DNA from: Candidatus Pacearchaeota archaeon
GTDB lineage: Archaea; Nanobdellota; Nanobdellia; Pacearchaeales; GW2011-AR1
Length of the DNA: 64,000 bases
Reading direction: 5' to 3'
Assembly (NCBI GenBank): GCA_016188825.1
Contig: JACPHA010000019.1
Location: forward strand, 1 to 64,000
Position 1 is the first letter of the stretch, and each line of letters begins with the position of its first letter. Under the pieces are notes generated by a model, which saw nothing but the letters and a program-made list of their open reading frames with translations, did not search any database and had not been told where the DNA came from. The position numbers and the translations under genes were made by a program. Shown piece after piece: positions 7,819-16,780 of the stretch.

Positions 7819-8375
7819 TATTCAATCCCTTTTCTTGCTAGAATTCCTTTGTCGTAAGGATGCTTTATTTTTTTAATTTCTGTTACCAAATCGGAAAGTT
7901 CAAAAATATTTGGGAAGGGCTTGTGTGAACCTGTAAGAATTAATTCTTTGTTTTTTGGCTTGTTTTTTATTAGCTCAATTACTTTTTTTTCTTCAAGCAA
8001 ACCAAGCTGAATTGCATAAAGGATTTCATCAGCAATAATAATATCATAATCTTTTTCAAGACAAGAGACAAGGTAAGAAAAAGCCTCATTCACTTTTTTT
8101 TTGTGCTCTTCGTAATTTTTTCCCTTCACATACCAGTCACCTAAACCAAACCTTTTAAAGGAAAAATTCTGAAAGGTTTGCAAAGCTTTTATTTCTCCCG
8201 GGATTTGCTCTTCTAAACTAGAAGCACCGTTTTTCATGAATTGAACAAGATGAACATTAAAACCATTTCCGCATGCCCTTAAAGCTGTTCCTAGGACAGA
8301 GGTTGTTTTTCCTCTTCCGTTTCCCCAAAATGTCTGTACTAAACCGGGTCCTTTAATTTCTTTTTTTTCTTCCAT
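7815..8375 (-). CDS. cobO: Corrinoid adenosyltransferase (CobO/BtuR type)
   Basis: This ATP:cob(I)alamin adenosyltransferase family transfers the 5'-deoxyadenosyl group of ATP to reduced corrinoids to make adenosylcobalamin. At 186 residues it has the usual length. The P-loop GNGRGKTT is near residues 18-25, followed by GTALRACGNG, VHLVQFMK, and the DIIIADEILYAI segment typical of the family. No other cobalamin gene is in the window, so it probably serves salvaged corrinoid. It overlaps the AbiEii-like gene upstream by 23 bases and may share its transcript. Confidence 0.88.
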   Translation of the reverse strand: MEEKKEIKGPGLVQTFWGNGRGKTTSVLGTALRACGNGFNVHLVQFMKNGASSLEEQIPGEIKALQTFQNFSFKRFGLGDWYVKGKNYEEHKKKVNEAFSYLVSCLEKDYDIIIADEILYAIQLGLLEEKKVIELIKNKPKNKELILTGSHKPFPNIFELSDLVTEIKKIKHPYDKGILARKGIEY

Positions 8376-9054
8376 TTTTTTCTTTTGATTTTAACCTTTC
8401 TCTCGTTGCTATTAAAACCTTTTCTGTTAACTTTTCAAGTTTTTTCGTGAATTCACGAGGGATTTCTGTTTTAAAATCTTCTTTTAGACCAAGCAAGAAA
8501 TTATACAAAAAAGCGCTGAAGAAATACTCTGAATTTTTTGTCTGTAATTCTGTTTCTTCTAGTATAACACTCCAGTTTAAGTTCATTTTTTTTATTATGT
8601 CTGAAACATCTATCCTATCAGATTCTCTATCTGCCATTGACTTAAATAATATAATGTCTTCTGGACTCACTACTTTAACAATCATATTAAAGAATTCATG
8701 AACTTCCCTAACTCTAAAGATTATTGTGGGGGTTAATTTAAAATAAATCAAATAATCTAAAAATAAATCAAATCTTGCTTCACCCAAATCGAGCATTGAG
8801 GATACTTTTTGTCTGTTCTCTATCTTGAACTTTGATTCTTTTGCCCCTAAGGATATCAAAGTTTCTCTAAAAGTTTCATAATCTTCTGTTTCTTTGAAAA
8901 CAATATCAATATCCTTTGTGGTTTTCTTTAAATTTAGGAACATCATTGCTGTTCCACCAACAACATAACATTCTACCTTTTTCTTTAATGTTTTTCCAAT
9001 TAAATTAAATAGGTCTTCTTGTTCTTTCATGTCTATTCTCTTTTTCTCTTCCAT
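8353..9054 (-). CDS. AbiEii-like nucleotidyltransferase (toxin of a TA pair)
   Basis: A 233-residue nucleotidyltransferase-fold protein. The motif VVGGTAMMFLN at about 31-41, followed by TTKDIDIVF, gives the GG...DxD pattern of the superfamily's metal-binding site. It resembles DUF6036/AbiEii proteins, the toxin component of AbiE-type abortive infection systems. It overlaps by one base the upstream winged-helix gene, the usual antitoxin-toxin coupling. Activity on tRNA or NTP is inferred from the family. Confidence 0.7.
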   Translation of the reverse strand: MEEKKRIDMKEQEDLFNLIGKTLKKKVECYVVGGTAMMFLNLKKTTKDIDIVFKETEDYETFRETLISLGAKESKFKIENRQKVSSMLDLGEARFDLFLDYLIYFKLTPTIIFRVREVHEFFNMIVKVVSPEDIILFKSMADRESDRIDVSDIIKKMNLNWSVILEETELQTKNSEYFFSAFLYNFLLGLKEDFKTEIPREFTKKLEKLTEKVLIATRERLKSKEKNGRKKRN

Positions 9055-9692
9055 TATCCTGTCTTTAGCCTTGCTAAATCATTAAAGTTTAGAGGTATTT
9101 TAACTCTCCACTTTCTTTCCAGATCTTTAAAGTCATTGGATTTAAGACCCTCTATTATATATTTTCTTCCGTTGCCTTGAAAGAGACTTTTTCTTGTCCT
9201 TTCATCCATTCTTCTAACTTTTATAATTTTCTTTGTTACTTCATATAATGCTCCTATGTTTCTTTGAAGCGTATATTTTTTTGCCAAATTGTTTAACAAT
9301 CTCCAATTTTTTACATGTGAGAATAGATTTAATGAAGCCAATACTAATCTAAAATTTCCTGAATTTACAGCTAAAACAAGAGCTTCTTCAATGCTTAGCT
9401 TTCTCCCATGAATAAAATGATGATACGGCTCTTGGAGTTTTATTTTTGAATATTTATTTACTGTTTCATACAATCCCGGATTTCCCTTAAATTTCGACTT
9501 TAGAATTCCAATTCTATATATTCTTTTTTTTCTGCCTGCTGAATAATATTCTACATAGCCTCCTTTTCTTAATTTAGAGATTATGTTTATTGCTGTTCTT
9601 GTGCTTACATTCAGGACCCTTGCCGCAGTTTCTATAGTGCTCATTCCTTCTAGCTTTCTCACTATTTCGCTTATATCTGTTTTATTTCTCAT
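9054..9692 (-). CDS. AbiEi-like winged-helix antitoxin/regulator
   Basis: A 212-residue protein with an N-terminal helix-turn-helix (TIETAARVLNVSTRTAINII, about 18-37) plus wing (GGYVEYYSAGRKKRIYRI), followed by a basic helical C-terminal domain. This layout, and the one-base overlap with a downstream nucleotidyltransferase, matches AbiEi/AbiEii pairs, in which the first protein represses the operon and neutralises the second. An 11-bp palindrome sits three bases upstream of its start codon, a good candidate operator. I rate the AbiE label as probable, not proven. Confidence 0.7.
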   Translation of the reverse strand: MRNKTDISEIVRKLEGMSTIETAARVLNVSTRTAINIISKLRKGGYVEYYSAGRKKRIYRIGILKSKFKGNPGLYETVNKYSKIKLQEPYHHFIHGRKLSIEEALVLAVNSGNFRLVLASLNLFSHVKNWRLLNNLAKKYTLQRNIGALYEVTKKIIKVRRMDERTRKSLFQGNGRKYIIEGLKSNDFKDLERKWRVKIPLNFNDLARLKTG

Positions 9693-9694
9693 TA

Positions 9695-9727
9695 TACATC
9701 ACTTTTAAAGTTTTATAAAGTGATGTA
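9695..9727. promoter_or_regulatory. Palindromic operator of the AbiE-like operon
   Basis: The arm TACATCACTTT (9695-9705) is the exact reverse complement of 9717-9727, with an 11-base spacer. It lies between the TATA box AAAGTTTATATATT (about 9736-9749, reverse strand) and the start codon at 9692, so a bound protein would cover the expected transcription start. This fits autoregulation by the winged-helix protein. Confidence 0.7.
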
Positions 9728-9936
9728 AACTGACTAATATATAAACTTTTCTATTTTTTAATAATATGATTTTAATCTGTCATGAAGAAAATAAGTGTGA
9801 CATAGACTACCTCATAAATAAATTTTTCATTTTTTATCTTATAATGTTCGAACCTCAATTGTTTAATGTTTTTAGTAAGCTTTTTATATTAATAATACTT
9901 AGTAATATAAATTAATATCTGATATTATTAAGTAAT

Positions 9937-10089
9937 ATGAAGAAAAGAATTTCGGCAACAGTAGATGAAGAAACGGATAAGGTGCTTGATTCTTTGTTAA
10001 AAGACGGTGATTATAGGAATAAATCTCATATTATCGAAAAAGCAATTAAATTTCTTTGGGAGTTGAAAAATGCAAAACATAGGAAATAA
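9937..10089 (+). CDS. Small ribbon-helix-helix protein
   Basis: A 50-residue protein with the ribbon-helix-helix (CopG/Arc) pattern: the strand KKRISATVDEE, the helix TDKVLDSLLKD, then NKSHIIEKAIKFLWELK. Such proteins bind operator DNA as dimers and often act as antitoxins. No toxin gene follows; its last 20 bases overlap the pilin-like gene at 10070. AGTAATAT occurs twice just upstream (9901-9939), a possible binding repeat. It may regulate the following surface operon. Confidence 0.75.
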   Translation: MKKRISATVDEETDKVLDSLLKDGDYRNKSHIIEKAIKFLWELKNAKHRK

Positions 10090-10867
10090 AGCCCAACTGG
10101 GAATATGGATAATAATTGCTGTTGTCTTAGTAGCGGTAATTATTTTATTCTACTTGATAAATGAAAGAAATCTCCCTGAAATAATTAAACCCGGAGAAAG
10201 TGAAAGCGTTTTTGATGCTGAAAGTTTTTTAAGCTCATGCATTAAGGAAAGTGTAGATGAAGTAACAGAAATTATGATTCCACAAGGAGGATTTAGAGAG
10301 CCAAGAAATTATTTCTTGTTTAATAATACAAAAGTAGAATATTTGTGCGAGAATATTGGCTTGTATAGTCCTTGTATAAACCAGCATCCATTGCTAATTG
10401 ATGAAATTGAAGGTGAAATAAAAAAATACATTGAGCCAAAATTAATTGAATGTTTGGATGAAATGAAAAGAGAATTTGAGAGCAGAAGAAGTAGGGTTGT
10501 ATTTAATGACGATGCTTCTCCTGAAATTAATATTAATCTTGCAGAAGACAAAATAATTATTAATGTTAAAAAGAAAATCAGCGTAACGAAACAAGGAGAG
10601 ACAAGAAGCTTTGAGAACTTGAATGTTGAAATTAAAAGTCCTATCTATAATCTTGCTAATATTGCCCGGGAGATAGCTTCGCAAGAAGCGCAGTATTGCT
10701 ATTTTGAATATGTTGGATACAGTTTGTCTTATCCGAGGTATGAAATAAGAAAGTTTGGGACTTCAGAGCCAACTAAAATTTACACAATTAAAGATTTGAA
10801 ATCTGGAAAAGAAATGAACATTGCGATAAGGAGCTGTGCGATACCTGCGGGATTGTCTGGAAGATAA
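10070..10867 (+). CDS. Pilin-like membrane-anchored surface protein, set 1
   Basis: A 265-residue protein beginning with a short basic segment and one hydrophobic helix (about 8-28: KAQLGIWIIIAVVLVAVIIL), like archaeal type IV pilins or their pseudopilins. The external part has conserved cysteines (SSCIKE, CENIG, SPCINQHP, ECLDEM). The protein at 16781-17551 is a paralogue with the same order of elements (FLSSC/FIQSC; IMIPQGGF/LAEQGGY; CLDEMKREFESR/CFNEMRGEFEDR). It precedes the giant Cys-rich gene by one base, so the two are co-expressed and likely assembled together. Confidence 0.75.
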   Translation: MQNIGNKAQLGIWIIIAVVLVAVIILFYLINERNLPEIIKPGESESVFDAESFLSSCIKESVDEVTEIMIPQGGFREPRNYFLFNNTKVEYLCENIGLYSPCINQHPLLIDEIEGEIKKYIEPKLIECLDEMKREFESRRSRVVFNDDASPEININLAEDKIIINVKKKISVTKQGETRSFENLNVEIKSPIYNLANIAREIASQEAQYCYFEYVGYSLSYPRYEIRKFGTSEPTKIYTIKDLKSGKEMNIAIRSCAIPAGLSGR

Positions 10868-10868
10868 A

Positions 10869-13800
10869 ATGGAGAAGGAAAAAGGAAAAAACAAATTCAA
10901 GGCTTTGTTTCAGATAATTTTGTTAGTTGGAGCAATTTTTTCAGGAGCTTATTTTATCAGTGAAACTAATGAGATTTTTGATTTATATGATAGTGAAAAA
11001 ACTTATGATAAAAATAAATCAGGATTTTTTGTCTTAATTTATGAAAGGTTTGTTAATTTAATTTTTAATGAAGAAAATTTTGTTTCTGCTGTTGAGCTTT
11101 CAGAGCGAGCAATTGAGAATTTCAGGCAGCACAGTTCTGGAGCAAGCAATGAAAATATAAATCAAATGGCCAATGAATTTATTAATCGGGGCTATGTTAC
11201 CGAATCAGAGTTGGAAAACGAAGAGGCTGTAAGAAGGGCTTTTGAAAGAGCGGGAAATGATGCTCAAGAATCTGTTGATAGCGGAAATCAAGCAAGCTTG
11301 GGGAATTTATTTGATTTATTAATGTTGCTTTTTGGCGAGCAAATCCCTCCGATACCAAACATAAACGGAAATGACATAATTAAAGATAAAAAAGTTTTTG
11401 CCTGCACAAAGTCAAAAGACAATAAAATATGCCAGACTTATAGCGAGGAAGAGTGTGAGGAGAAGTGTGCTGAGACTTGTATTGAAATAGACGTAGAAAA
11501 CGAAAATGAGAGAAATGACTTGGTTGGAGAGTGTGAGTTAGGAACTTGTATTGATGAAGAAGAAGGCGTATGCCAGCCAAATTCTCCCAAAGCATTATGC
11601 AGACAAGAAGAAGGAGTTTGGAGCGACCAATCAATTGAAAATTTGAATGAGTGCAGAAGAGGATGCTGTGTTTTGGGCAGTGAGGCTCAGTTTATTACAG
11701 AAGCACAATGTGAAAATAGAGCTGATGAAGTAGGAGCAGAGTTTGGAGTTGGAGTAAGGTTTGATCCTGAAATTATAACAGAACCCGAATGTCAGGCTAG
11801 AGGTTACAAGATAACAACAGAAGAAAAGGGAGCCTGTGTGATTCCAATTTTGGGAAATGAAAAAAAAGACTGTAAGTTTATCATAGGAGAAGAATGTGAA
11901 GCATTGAAGCAGGAATTTGTTGGAACACAATTTTATATAAGAGAATTGTGCTCGAATTCTGCAAGAAACACAATTTGCACAAAACAAAACACAACAAACT
12001 GCGTTGAAGGATTGGATGAAATATATTGGTTTGACAGTTGTGGAAACAGGGAAAATATTTATGAAGGAAGCTCAAGCATAGAAAAAGAAAGAAGCTGGAA
12101 TAATGGTTTTATAGAAAATAAAAGTGAAAGCTGTGAGATTGGAACAATAGATGAGCCATTGAGAAATCAGGGGACTTGTGGGAATTGCAACAGGGTTTTT
12201 GGAAGCGCATGCGGAGAAAAAACAACAGAGGAAAAATTAAATGATAACAAACAGGGAGTTGTTTGCTTGGATTTGAGTTGTATTGATGAAGAAACTGGAA
12301 AAAAATATGAGCATGGAGAAAGCTGGTGCGCATATCAAAGCTCAATTGGAAAACCAGGACAGGATACTTATGGCACCGACGCTGTATCGCAATTTTTGCC
12401 TTCAAATCAGATAACTGAATTTATGTCCGGCTCAAGAGCGACTGACACACCTGGAAGCAGGCATTTTAGAAAAACATGCCTGAATAGAAAGATAACAACC
12501 GAACCGTGCGGGGACAACTACAGGAATGAAATTTGCGTGCAAAACACCACGGAAATTGAAGGGAGTGATAAGGATTTTTCGCAGGCGGCTTGCAGAAAAA
12601 ACCGCTGGGCTGAATGCTTGGCTTACAATCCAAGTTATAAAGAAAGCAGAATCATAGGATTGGCAGGGCCTGATTTCGCTCCCATGTTATTAAAAGCAAG
12701 ACTTGCTTTGACTTGCGGGCAAGATCCTGATTGTTTTGTTAAAACTATTGATGTTGCGGACAAATTTAAGTTTTCATATTGTGTGCCTAGATATCCTCCA
12801 GGATTTGATTTGGGGAAATCAGAGGAAAGTGAGGCTATATGCGCCCAGGCAACGCAGAAATGCAAGGCTGTTCATGTTGAAGGCAAGGGATGGGAAGTAA
12901 ACAAAGATTGTGTTGAAGGAAGCCCGAGCAGTCCGAAACCTTCAAGAAAGTTTATTCAAGAAATGAATGAATTTTGCGTAAGCTTGGGAGATTGCGGATA
13001 TCAGGTAAATTATGCAGGAAAAGCGCCTGCGCAGGGCTCTGGATTTTGCGCATATGCAAAAGAAGAAGGTGATGACAATGCCATGAGTAATTTTGGAGGA
13101 CAGGGCTTGCCAGAATGCTCAGGAGTTCAGAGTGGAGGAGGCGGACTTAACTTTGAAGGATTTAGTGGTCTGCCTAGTTTAACAAATGCCTTAAATCCAT
13201 ATCCTGAAGATGCTAAGCCAACTCCTGGAGAATATATAAGAGCAGAGTTGTTAATTGACTTTCTGAAAAAAAGAGCCGGAGAAGACGGAAATTGGTTTGA
13301 CAATTGGCTTTCTGAAATTGCGCAAGGTTTTGGAATTAATATAGATTCCTTAAGGGGAAAACTTGCAGAAGCAGACCAAGATCCTGATGTATATGATCCT
13401 CCTGGTGTTGATTATAATTTAGCCTTGATTCCGGGCGCTGTTGGGGCTGGAGCATGGGGAGCCGCTTATGGGTCTGTCGTTGTTTTCGGAGCTCTGGGCA
13501 ATTCTTTTGCCGCTCCGGCAGCGGGTTTCGGCTCTGCATTTTTAGGAGCCGCGATTGGAGCTGCGACTGTTGGATTTTTAATTGATGTTTTGGGAATTGC
13601 GCCCGGATTATCTCCTGCTGTAACTTATAGTTTAATGGGGGCAGGAGCAGTAAGCGGGGCAATTATGGCTCATGGTATTATTGAATCGGGCGCCTTGTCT
13701 GGTGCACTCACTAATCCAATAGGATGGATATTAGCGGTTGTAGTAATTGCGATAATCATAATCCTAAAGGCTCTTGGTATTGGAGAAGTAACTGAAGTAG

Positions 13801-15377
13801 AAGTTGTTTTTGTATGCAAACCATGGGAGAGACCGAGAAATGTTTACAAAGAAACTTGTCAGAAATGTGGAGAAGATGAATTAAGCGACGGAAGTAAAAC
13901 GTTTCCGTGCAATAAATATGCATGCGAGGCTTTGGGAGAAAGTTGCGTTTATCTTAAAGAAACTGAAGGTCCCAATGGGGGGCTGTGTGAATATGCGCCG
14001 AAAGATGATACAGAAGCACCTAGAATAATTGAATTGCTGGAAGAAAATGTTTTGTCAGAAGGTTTTGAGTATGACGAAATTGACTTGGAAAGTGCAAACC
14101 AAAAATTTGAAATAAAAAAAGTTGAGGGAGATAGCGAATGTGTTGACCAGTTTGAATCTGTGGTTTTCGGATTTAAACTTGACGAATATGGAAAATGTGG
14201 AATAACTGCCAAAGATGGAGAAATAACTTTTGAAGGTCTTGTGCCGATAGGATTTATTGGGGCTAGGGAGCACACATACAGGTTTAACAATGTTTTAGAT
14301 TGGGAGATTTTAGGAATTGGAAATTTAGAGCCAGAAGAAGAACATACAATTAATTTAAAGATTGTCTGCCAAGATTTAAATGGTGTTAATAATTTAGCAA
14401 ATCCATACAAAGCAAATATTTGTGTTGTTCCGCGAGATTTGACTGCTGCAAGGATAACAGATATTTCTAATTTGCAAGACATAGCGCTGCCTTACGGAGC
14501 AACAGAAAGAGAAATAACTATTCAGACAAACGAAAGGGCTGAATGCAGATGGGAGAGCGAGGACAAATCATTCGGCGATATGCAGAATAATATGCAGTGC
14601 GCAAGTGAGAGGGGAGGAAATGGTTTGTTTACATGCACTGCAACAATTCCAGTTGATAAGCCTGAAGAAAATATTTGTATAAAATGTTTGGACCATCCTG
14701 AATGGGAAGGAACTGCAAGAGAAAATGAAAGAAACGAAAACCAAGAATGTCTAGGTGGAACGATAAAAAGAAGCGCAAGTGAATTGCAGATTGATTATGT
14801 AAATCCAAATAATGAAACAATAAGAAGGGGGACTCCAAGTGTCACATTGACTTTAGAGGCAGGTACTTCTGGGGGATTTGATGGAAGCGCAGAATGCAGA
14901 TTCTCAATAAATGGGACAAGAGAAAGCTTGTTTGCTGATACGGGAGGGAAAACGCATATAAGCGAACTATCCGGATTATCTCCTGGAGATTATAATGTTT
15001 TAGTTAAATGCAAGGATATTGCAGGCAACACTGCAAACAAAACAACAACATTCGAAGTGCAAGTAGATACGCAATGGCCAAGTGTGACGAGAGTTTATAA
15101 TGACGATGGAAACCTTGTTGTTGTGACAGACGAGCCAAGTGAATGCTTTTTTATTAATTCTGCTTTACAAGGAAGAAGAAATGCATGTAATTTCATGTCT
15201 AGTGAGGAAGATAATTTTAATGAGATACATAGGATTAGCATCGGGTCTGGTTCTGGAGGAGTTTCGCACAGCACAAATTTTGATGAAGGAAAAACATATT
15301 ATATAAAATGTAAAGATGATTTTGATAATGAAAAAGTTGGAAGCTGTAATATAATTGTAAGAAAGGGAGAGGTTTGA
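10869..15377 (+). CDS. Giant Cys-rich surface protein, set 1 (fused form)
   Basis: A 1502-residue secreted or membrane-anchored protein; I chose the ATG at 10869, one base after the pilin-like gene. A hydrophobic helix follows a basic start (residues about 13-30). Residues about 160-710 are Cys-rich with repeats such as ECRRGCCVLG and HGESWCAY. A Gly/Ala-rich hydrophobic block (about 855-985) separates this from a C-terminal part with Ig/cadherin-like strands (VTLTLEAGTSGG, TYYIKCKDDF). The N-terminal half is homologous to the 17940-19751 protein and the C-terminal half to the 21916-24039 protein. Function unknown; a cell-surface or attachment structure is my guess. Confidence 0.8.
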   Translation: MEKEKGKNKFKALFQIILLVGAIFSGAYFISETNEIFDLYDSEKTYDKNKSGFFVLIYERFVNLIFNEENFVSAVELSERAIENFRQHSSGASNENINQMANEFINRGYVTESELENEEAVRRAFERAGNDAQESVDSGNQASLGNLFDLLMLLFGEQIPPIPNINGNDIIKDKKVFACTKSKDNKICQTYSEEECEEKCAETCIEIDVENENERNDLVGECELGTCIDEEEGVCQPNSPKALCRQEEGVWSDQSIENLNECRRGCCVLGSEAQFITEAQCENRADEVGAEFGVGVRFDPEIITEPECQARGYKITTEEKGACVIPILGNEKKDCKFIIGEECEALKQEFVGTQFYIRELCSNSARNTICTKQNTTNCVEGLDEIYWFDSCGNRENIYEGSSSIEKERSWNNGFIENKSESCEIGTIDEPLRNQGTCGNCNRVFGSACGEKTTEEKLNDNKQGVVCLDLSCIDEETGKKYEHGESWCAYQSSIGKPGQDTYGTDAVSQFLPSNQITEFMSGSRATDTPGSRHFRKTCLNRKITTEPCGDNYRNEICVQNTTEIEGSDKDFSQAACRKNRWAECLAYNPSYKESRIIGLAGPDFAPMLLKARLALTCGQDPDCFVKTIDVADKFKFSYCVPRYPPGFDLGKSEESEAICAQATQKCKAVHVEGKGWEVNKDCVEGSPSSPKPSRKFIQEMNEFCVSLGDCGYQVNYAGKAPAQGSGFCAYAKEEGDDNAMSNFGGQGLPECSGVQSGGGGLNFEGFSGLPSLTNALNPYPEDAKPTPGEYIRAELLIDFLKKRAGEDGNWFDNWLSEIAQGFGINIDSLRGKLAEADQDPDVYDPPGVDYNLALIPGAVGAGAWGAAYGSVVVFGALGNSFAAPAAGFGSAFLGAAIGAATVGFLIDVLGIAPGLSPAVTYSLMGAGAVSGAIMAHGIIESGALSGALTNPIGWILAVVVIAIIIILKALGIGEVTEVEVVFVCKPWERPRNVYKETCQKCGEDELSDGSKTFPCNKYACEALGESCVYLKETEGPNGGLCEYAPKDDTEAPRIIELLEENVLSEGFEYDEIDLESANQKFEIKKVEGDSECVDQFESVVFGFKLDEYGKCGITAKDGEITFEGLVPIGFIGAREHTYRFNNVLDWEILGIGNLEPEEEHTINLKIVCQDLNGVNNLANPYKANICVVPRDLTAARITDISNLQDIALPYGATEREITIQTNERAECRWESEDKSFGDMQNNMQCASERGGNGLFTCTATIPVDKPEENICIKCLDHPEWEGTARENERNENQECLGGTIKRSASELQIDYVNPNNETIRRGTPSVTLTLEAGTSGGFDGSAECRFSINGTRESLFADTGGKTHISELSGLSPGDYNVLVKCKDIAGNTANKTTTFEVQVDTQWPSVTRVYNDDGNLVVVTDEPSECFFINSALQGRRNACNFMSSEEDNFNEIHRISIGSGSGGVSHSTNFDEGKTYYIKCKDDFDNEKVGSCNIIVRKGEV

Positions 15378-15414
15378 TATAAAACTTTAAATATGTATTA
15401 ACACATAAGTAATT

Positions 15415-15510
15415 ATGATAAACATGACTTTGGCTATTCCGGAAGAATTATTCAGAAGAATGAAAGGATTTAGCGAGATAAGAAGTAGAAGATTTGGAAA
15501 TTATGAATAA
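15415..15510 (+). pseudogene. N-terminal remnant of a VapB-like antitoxin
   Basis: A 31-codon frame starts MINMTLAIPEELFRRMKG, which looks like the start of archaeal VapB-type antitoxins. It loses the expected pattern after FSEIR and stops soon after. A hairpin cluster begins five bases past the stop, and a C-terminal antitoxin-like piece follows at 15683-15778. I read it as one antitoxin gene split by the hairpins. Confidence 0.5.
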
Positions 15511-15514
15511 AATA

Positions 15515-15696
15515 TAGAGAGTTTTGACAAACCCTAAAAATCTTCAAAACTCTCTAAGAAGGACTTTGAAAAAATCAGAAAAATAGAGGTTATTCAAAGT
15601 CCTCTATAGTGAAAGACGCAAGTTTTTTACCAATTTTGTGCGTCTTTCCCTTGATAGTCAATGACGAAACGGGAAATTATTAATGTCTTTGACTAT
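15515..15696. repeat. Cluster of four consecutive hairpins inside antitoxin remnants
   Basis: Stems: TAGAGAGTTTTGA (15515-15527/15544-15556, 13 bp perfect), AGGACTTTGAA (15560-15570/15593-15603, 11 bp), GAAAGACGCA (15611-15620/15639-15648, 10 bp) and ATAGTCAA (15654-15661/15689-15696, 8 bp, continued by GAC/GTC after one mismatch). Loops are 16-27 bases. Four unrelated perfect stems in 182 bases are far from chance. Confidence 0.85.
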
Positions 15697-15778
15697 AGCA
15701 TCGAAAAGCAAATTGAGTGAGAGAGGTGTTGAAGAGATAAGTAAAAGAATAAAAAGCGGCGCGGCTAAGAAGTTTTAA
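15683..15778 (+). pseudogene. C-terminal remnant of a VapB-like antitoxin
   Basis: A 31-residue frame, MSLTIASKSKLSERGVEE and then ISKRIKSGAAKKF, looks like the tail of archaeal VapB antitoxins. It overlaps the methyltransferase start by one base (TAATG), so it could still be translated and coupled to that gene. Together with 15415-15510 it probably represents one gene interrupted by the hairpin cluster; no vapC follows. Confidence 0.45.
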
Positions 15779-16428
15779 TGGAAGATTCAAGTTACTGGGA
15801 GATTGAGCCGAACGAAATAGTTATAAGGACATGCGAGCATATCAAGTCTGGAAATGCTCTTGATTTGGGTTGTGGGGAAGGCAGAGATGCGGCTTTTTTA
15901 ACAAAAAAAGGATTTGATGTTTTAGCTGTTGATTCTTCGGCAAGGGGAATACATAAAGCAGAGCAACTGGCAAAAATTCATAAATTAAAAATCAAAACAA
16001 GAATTGAGGATATTATCGACCTCTCTCTAAACAAGAACTTTGACTTGATATTGTGCAATAATGTTTTGCATTTTCTTGATTTTAAGAATGTGAAAAAAGT
16101 AATTGAGAAAATGAAAAAACATACTAAAATTGGAGGATTAAATGTTATAAGTGCTTTTATAGAAAATTCTGGAAGATATATGACAATTTGTCCAGAATTT
16201 TCTAATAAGACAATTTCTATTTTTAGTCACGCAGGTCACGAAATTGTCTATAATGAGATGAATGATAAAAAAGGATTTGCTTTTTTATTTAAAGAAAATC
16301 AGCTTAAAGAATTTTATAGGGAATGGGACATAATTCATTATAAAGAGCTTACAACAGGAATTGAGCAGCATGATTTTACAAAACTACGCAGGCATGGAAT
16401 TTCGGAGATTATTGCGAGGATTAAGTAA
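15778..16428 (+). CDS. SAM-dependent methyltransferase (class I)
   Basis: A 216-residue class I methyltransferase. Motif I, ALDLGCGEGRDAAFL (about 28-42), and the acidic residue after VLAVDSS bind S-adenosylmethionine; motif IV is FDLILCNNVLHFL near residue 87. It resembles TehB-like and UbiE-like small-molecule methyltransferases, but the substrate is unknown. It follows the antitoxin remnant with a one-base overlap and is the last gene before a 350-base intergenic repeat. Confidence 0.85.
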   Translation: MEDSSYWEIEPNEIVIRTCEHIKSGNALDLGCGEGRDAAFLTKKGFDVLAVDSSARGIHKAEQLAKIHKLKIKTRIEDIIDLSLNKNFDLILCNNVLHFLDFKNVKKVIEKMKKHTKIGGLNVISAFIENSGRYMTICPEFSNKTISIFSHAGHEIVYNEMNDKKGFAFLFKENQLKEFYREWDIIHYKELTTGIEQHDFTKLRRHGISEIIARIK

Positions 16429-16440
16429 TTATTTTAAGTG

Positions 16441-16690
16441 TTTAATGCATTAACGGACCATATTTTTTATATTTATAGATGATAAAATAGTGAAAAATAT
16501 GTCAAGAAATTAAAATGCGAACTTTAATAAAATCAATATAAAGATAGTTATCTTACATCGGGGATTTATCGACGTTATTTACTAATTATTGAAATGGGTT
16601 GAATAGTTTTATAATCTCTTTAAAGAGGCAGTTTAGTCCGGAATTGACCTAATCGCCTTATTTTATTAGTAAAATTGTGCTTAATGTTAA
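16441..16690. repeat. Dispersed intergenic repeat, copy A
   Basis: This stretch fills most of the 352-base gap at 16429-16780. It matches 32338-32512 in order: the palindrome TTAATGCATTAA, TTTTTTATATTTATAGA, AAAATAGTGAAA, AATTAAAATGCGAACTT, GATTTATCGA, TTATTTACTAATT and AGAGGCAGTTTAGT. Copy A has two extra inserts of about 25 and 35 bases. A 3' hairpin (GTTTAG/CTAATC region) is kept in both copies. No coding potential is evident. Confidence 0.85.
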
Positions 16691-16780
16691 TTATAAAAAG
16701 AAGATTTTAGCAAAAGGATGAAAAGCTGTGAATAAAAGTTAAAGCAAAACAATTATAAATAAAATATTATTAAAAAAGAT

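Noticed and set aside
9766-9915. 49-codon frame MILICHEENKCDID...
   Set aside because: No ribosome site, AT-driven composition (Ile/Phe/Leu/Asn), and it overlaps the promoter area of the RHH gene.
15515-15696. Hairpin cluster as integron attC sites
   Set aside because: The stems lack the attC core sequences (GTTRRRY type) and no integron integrase is present.
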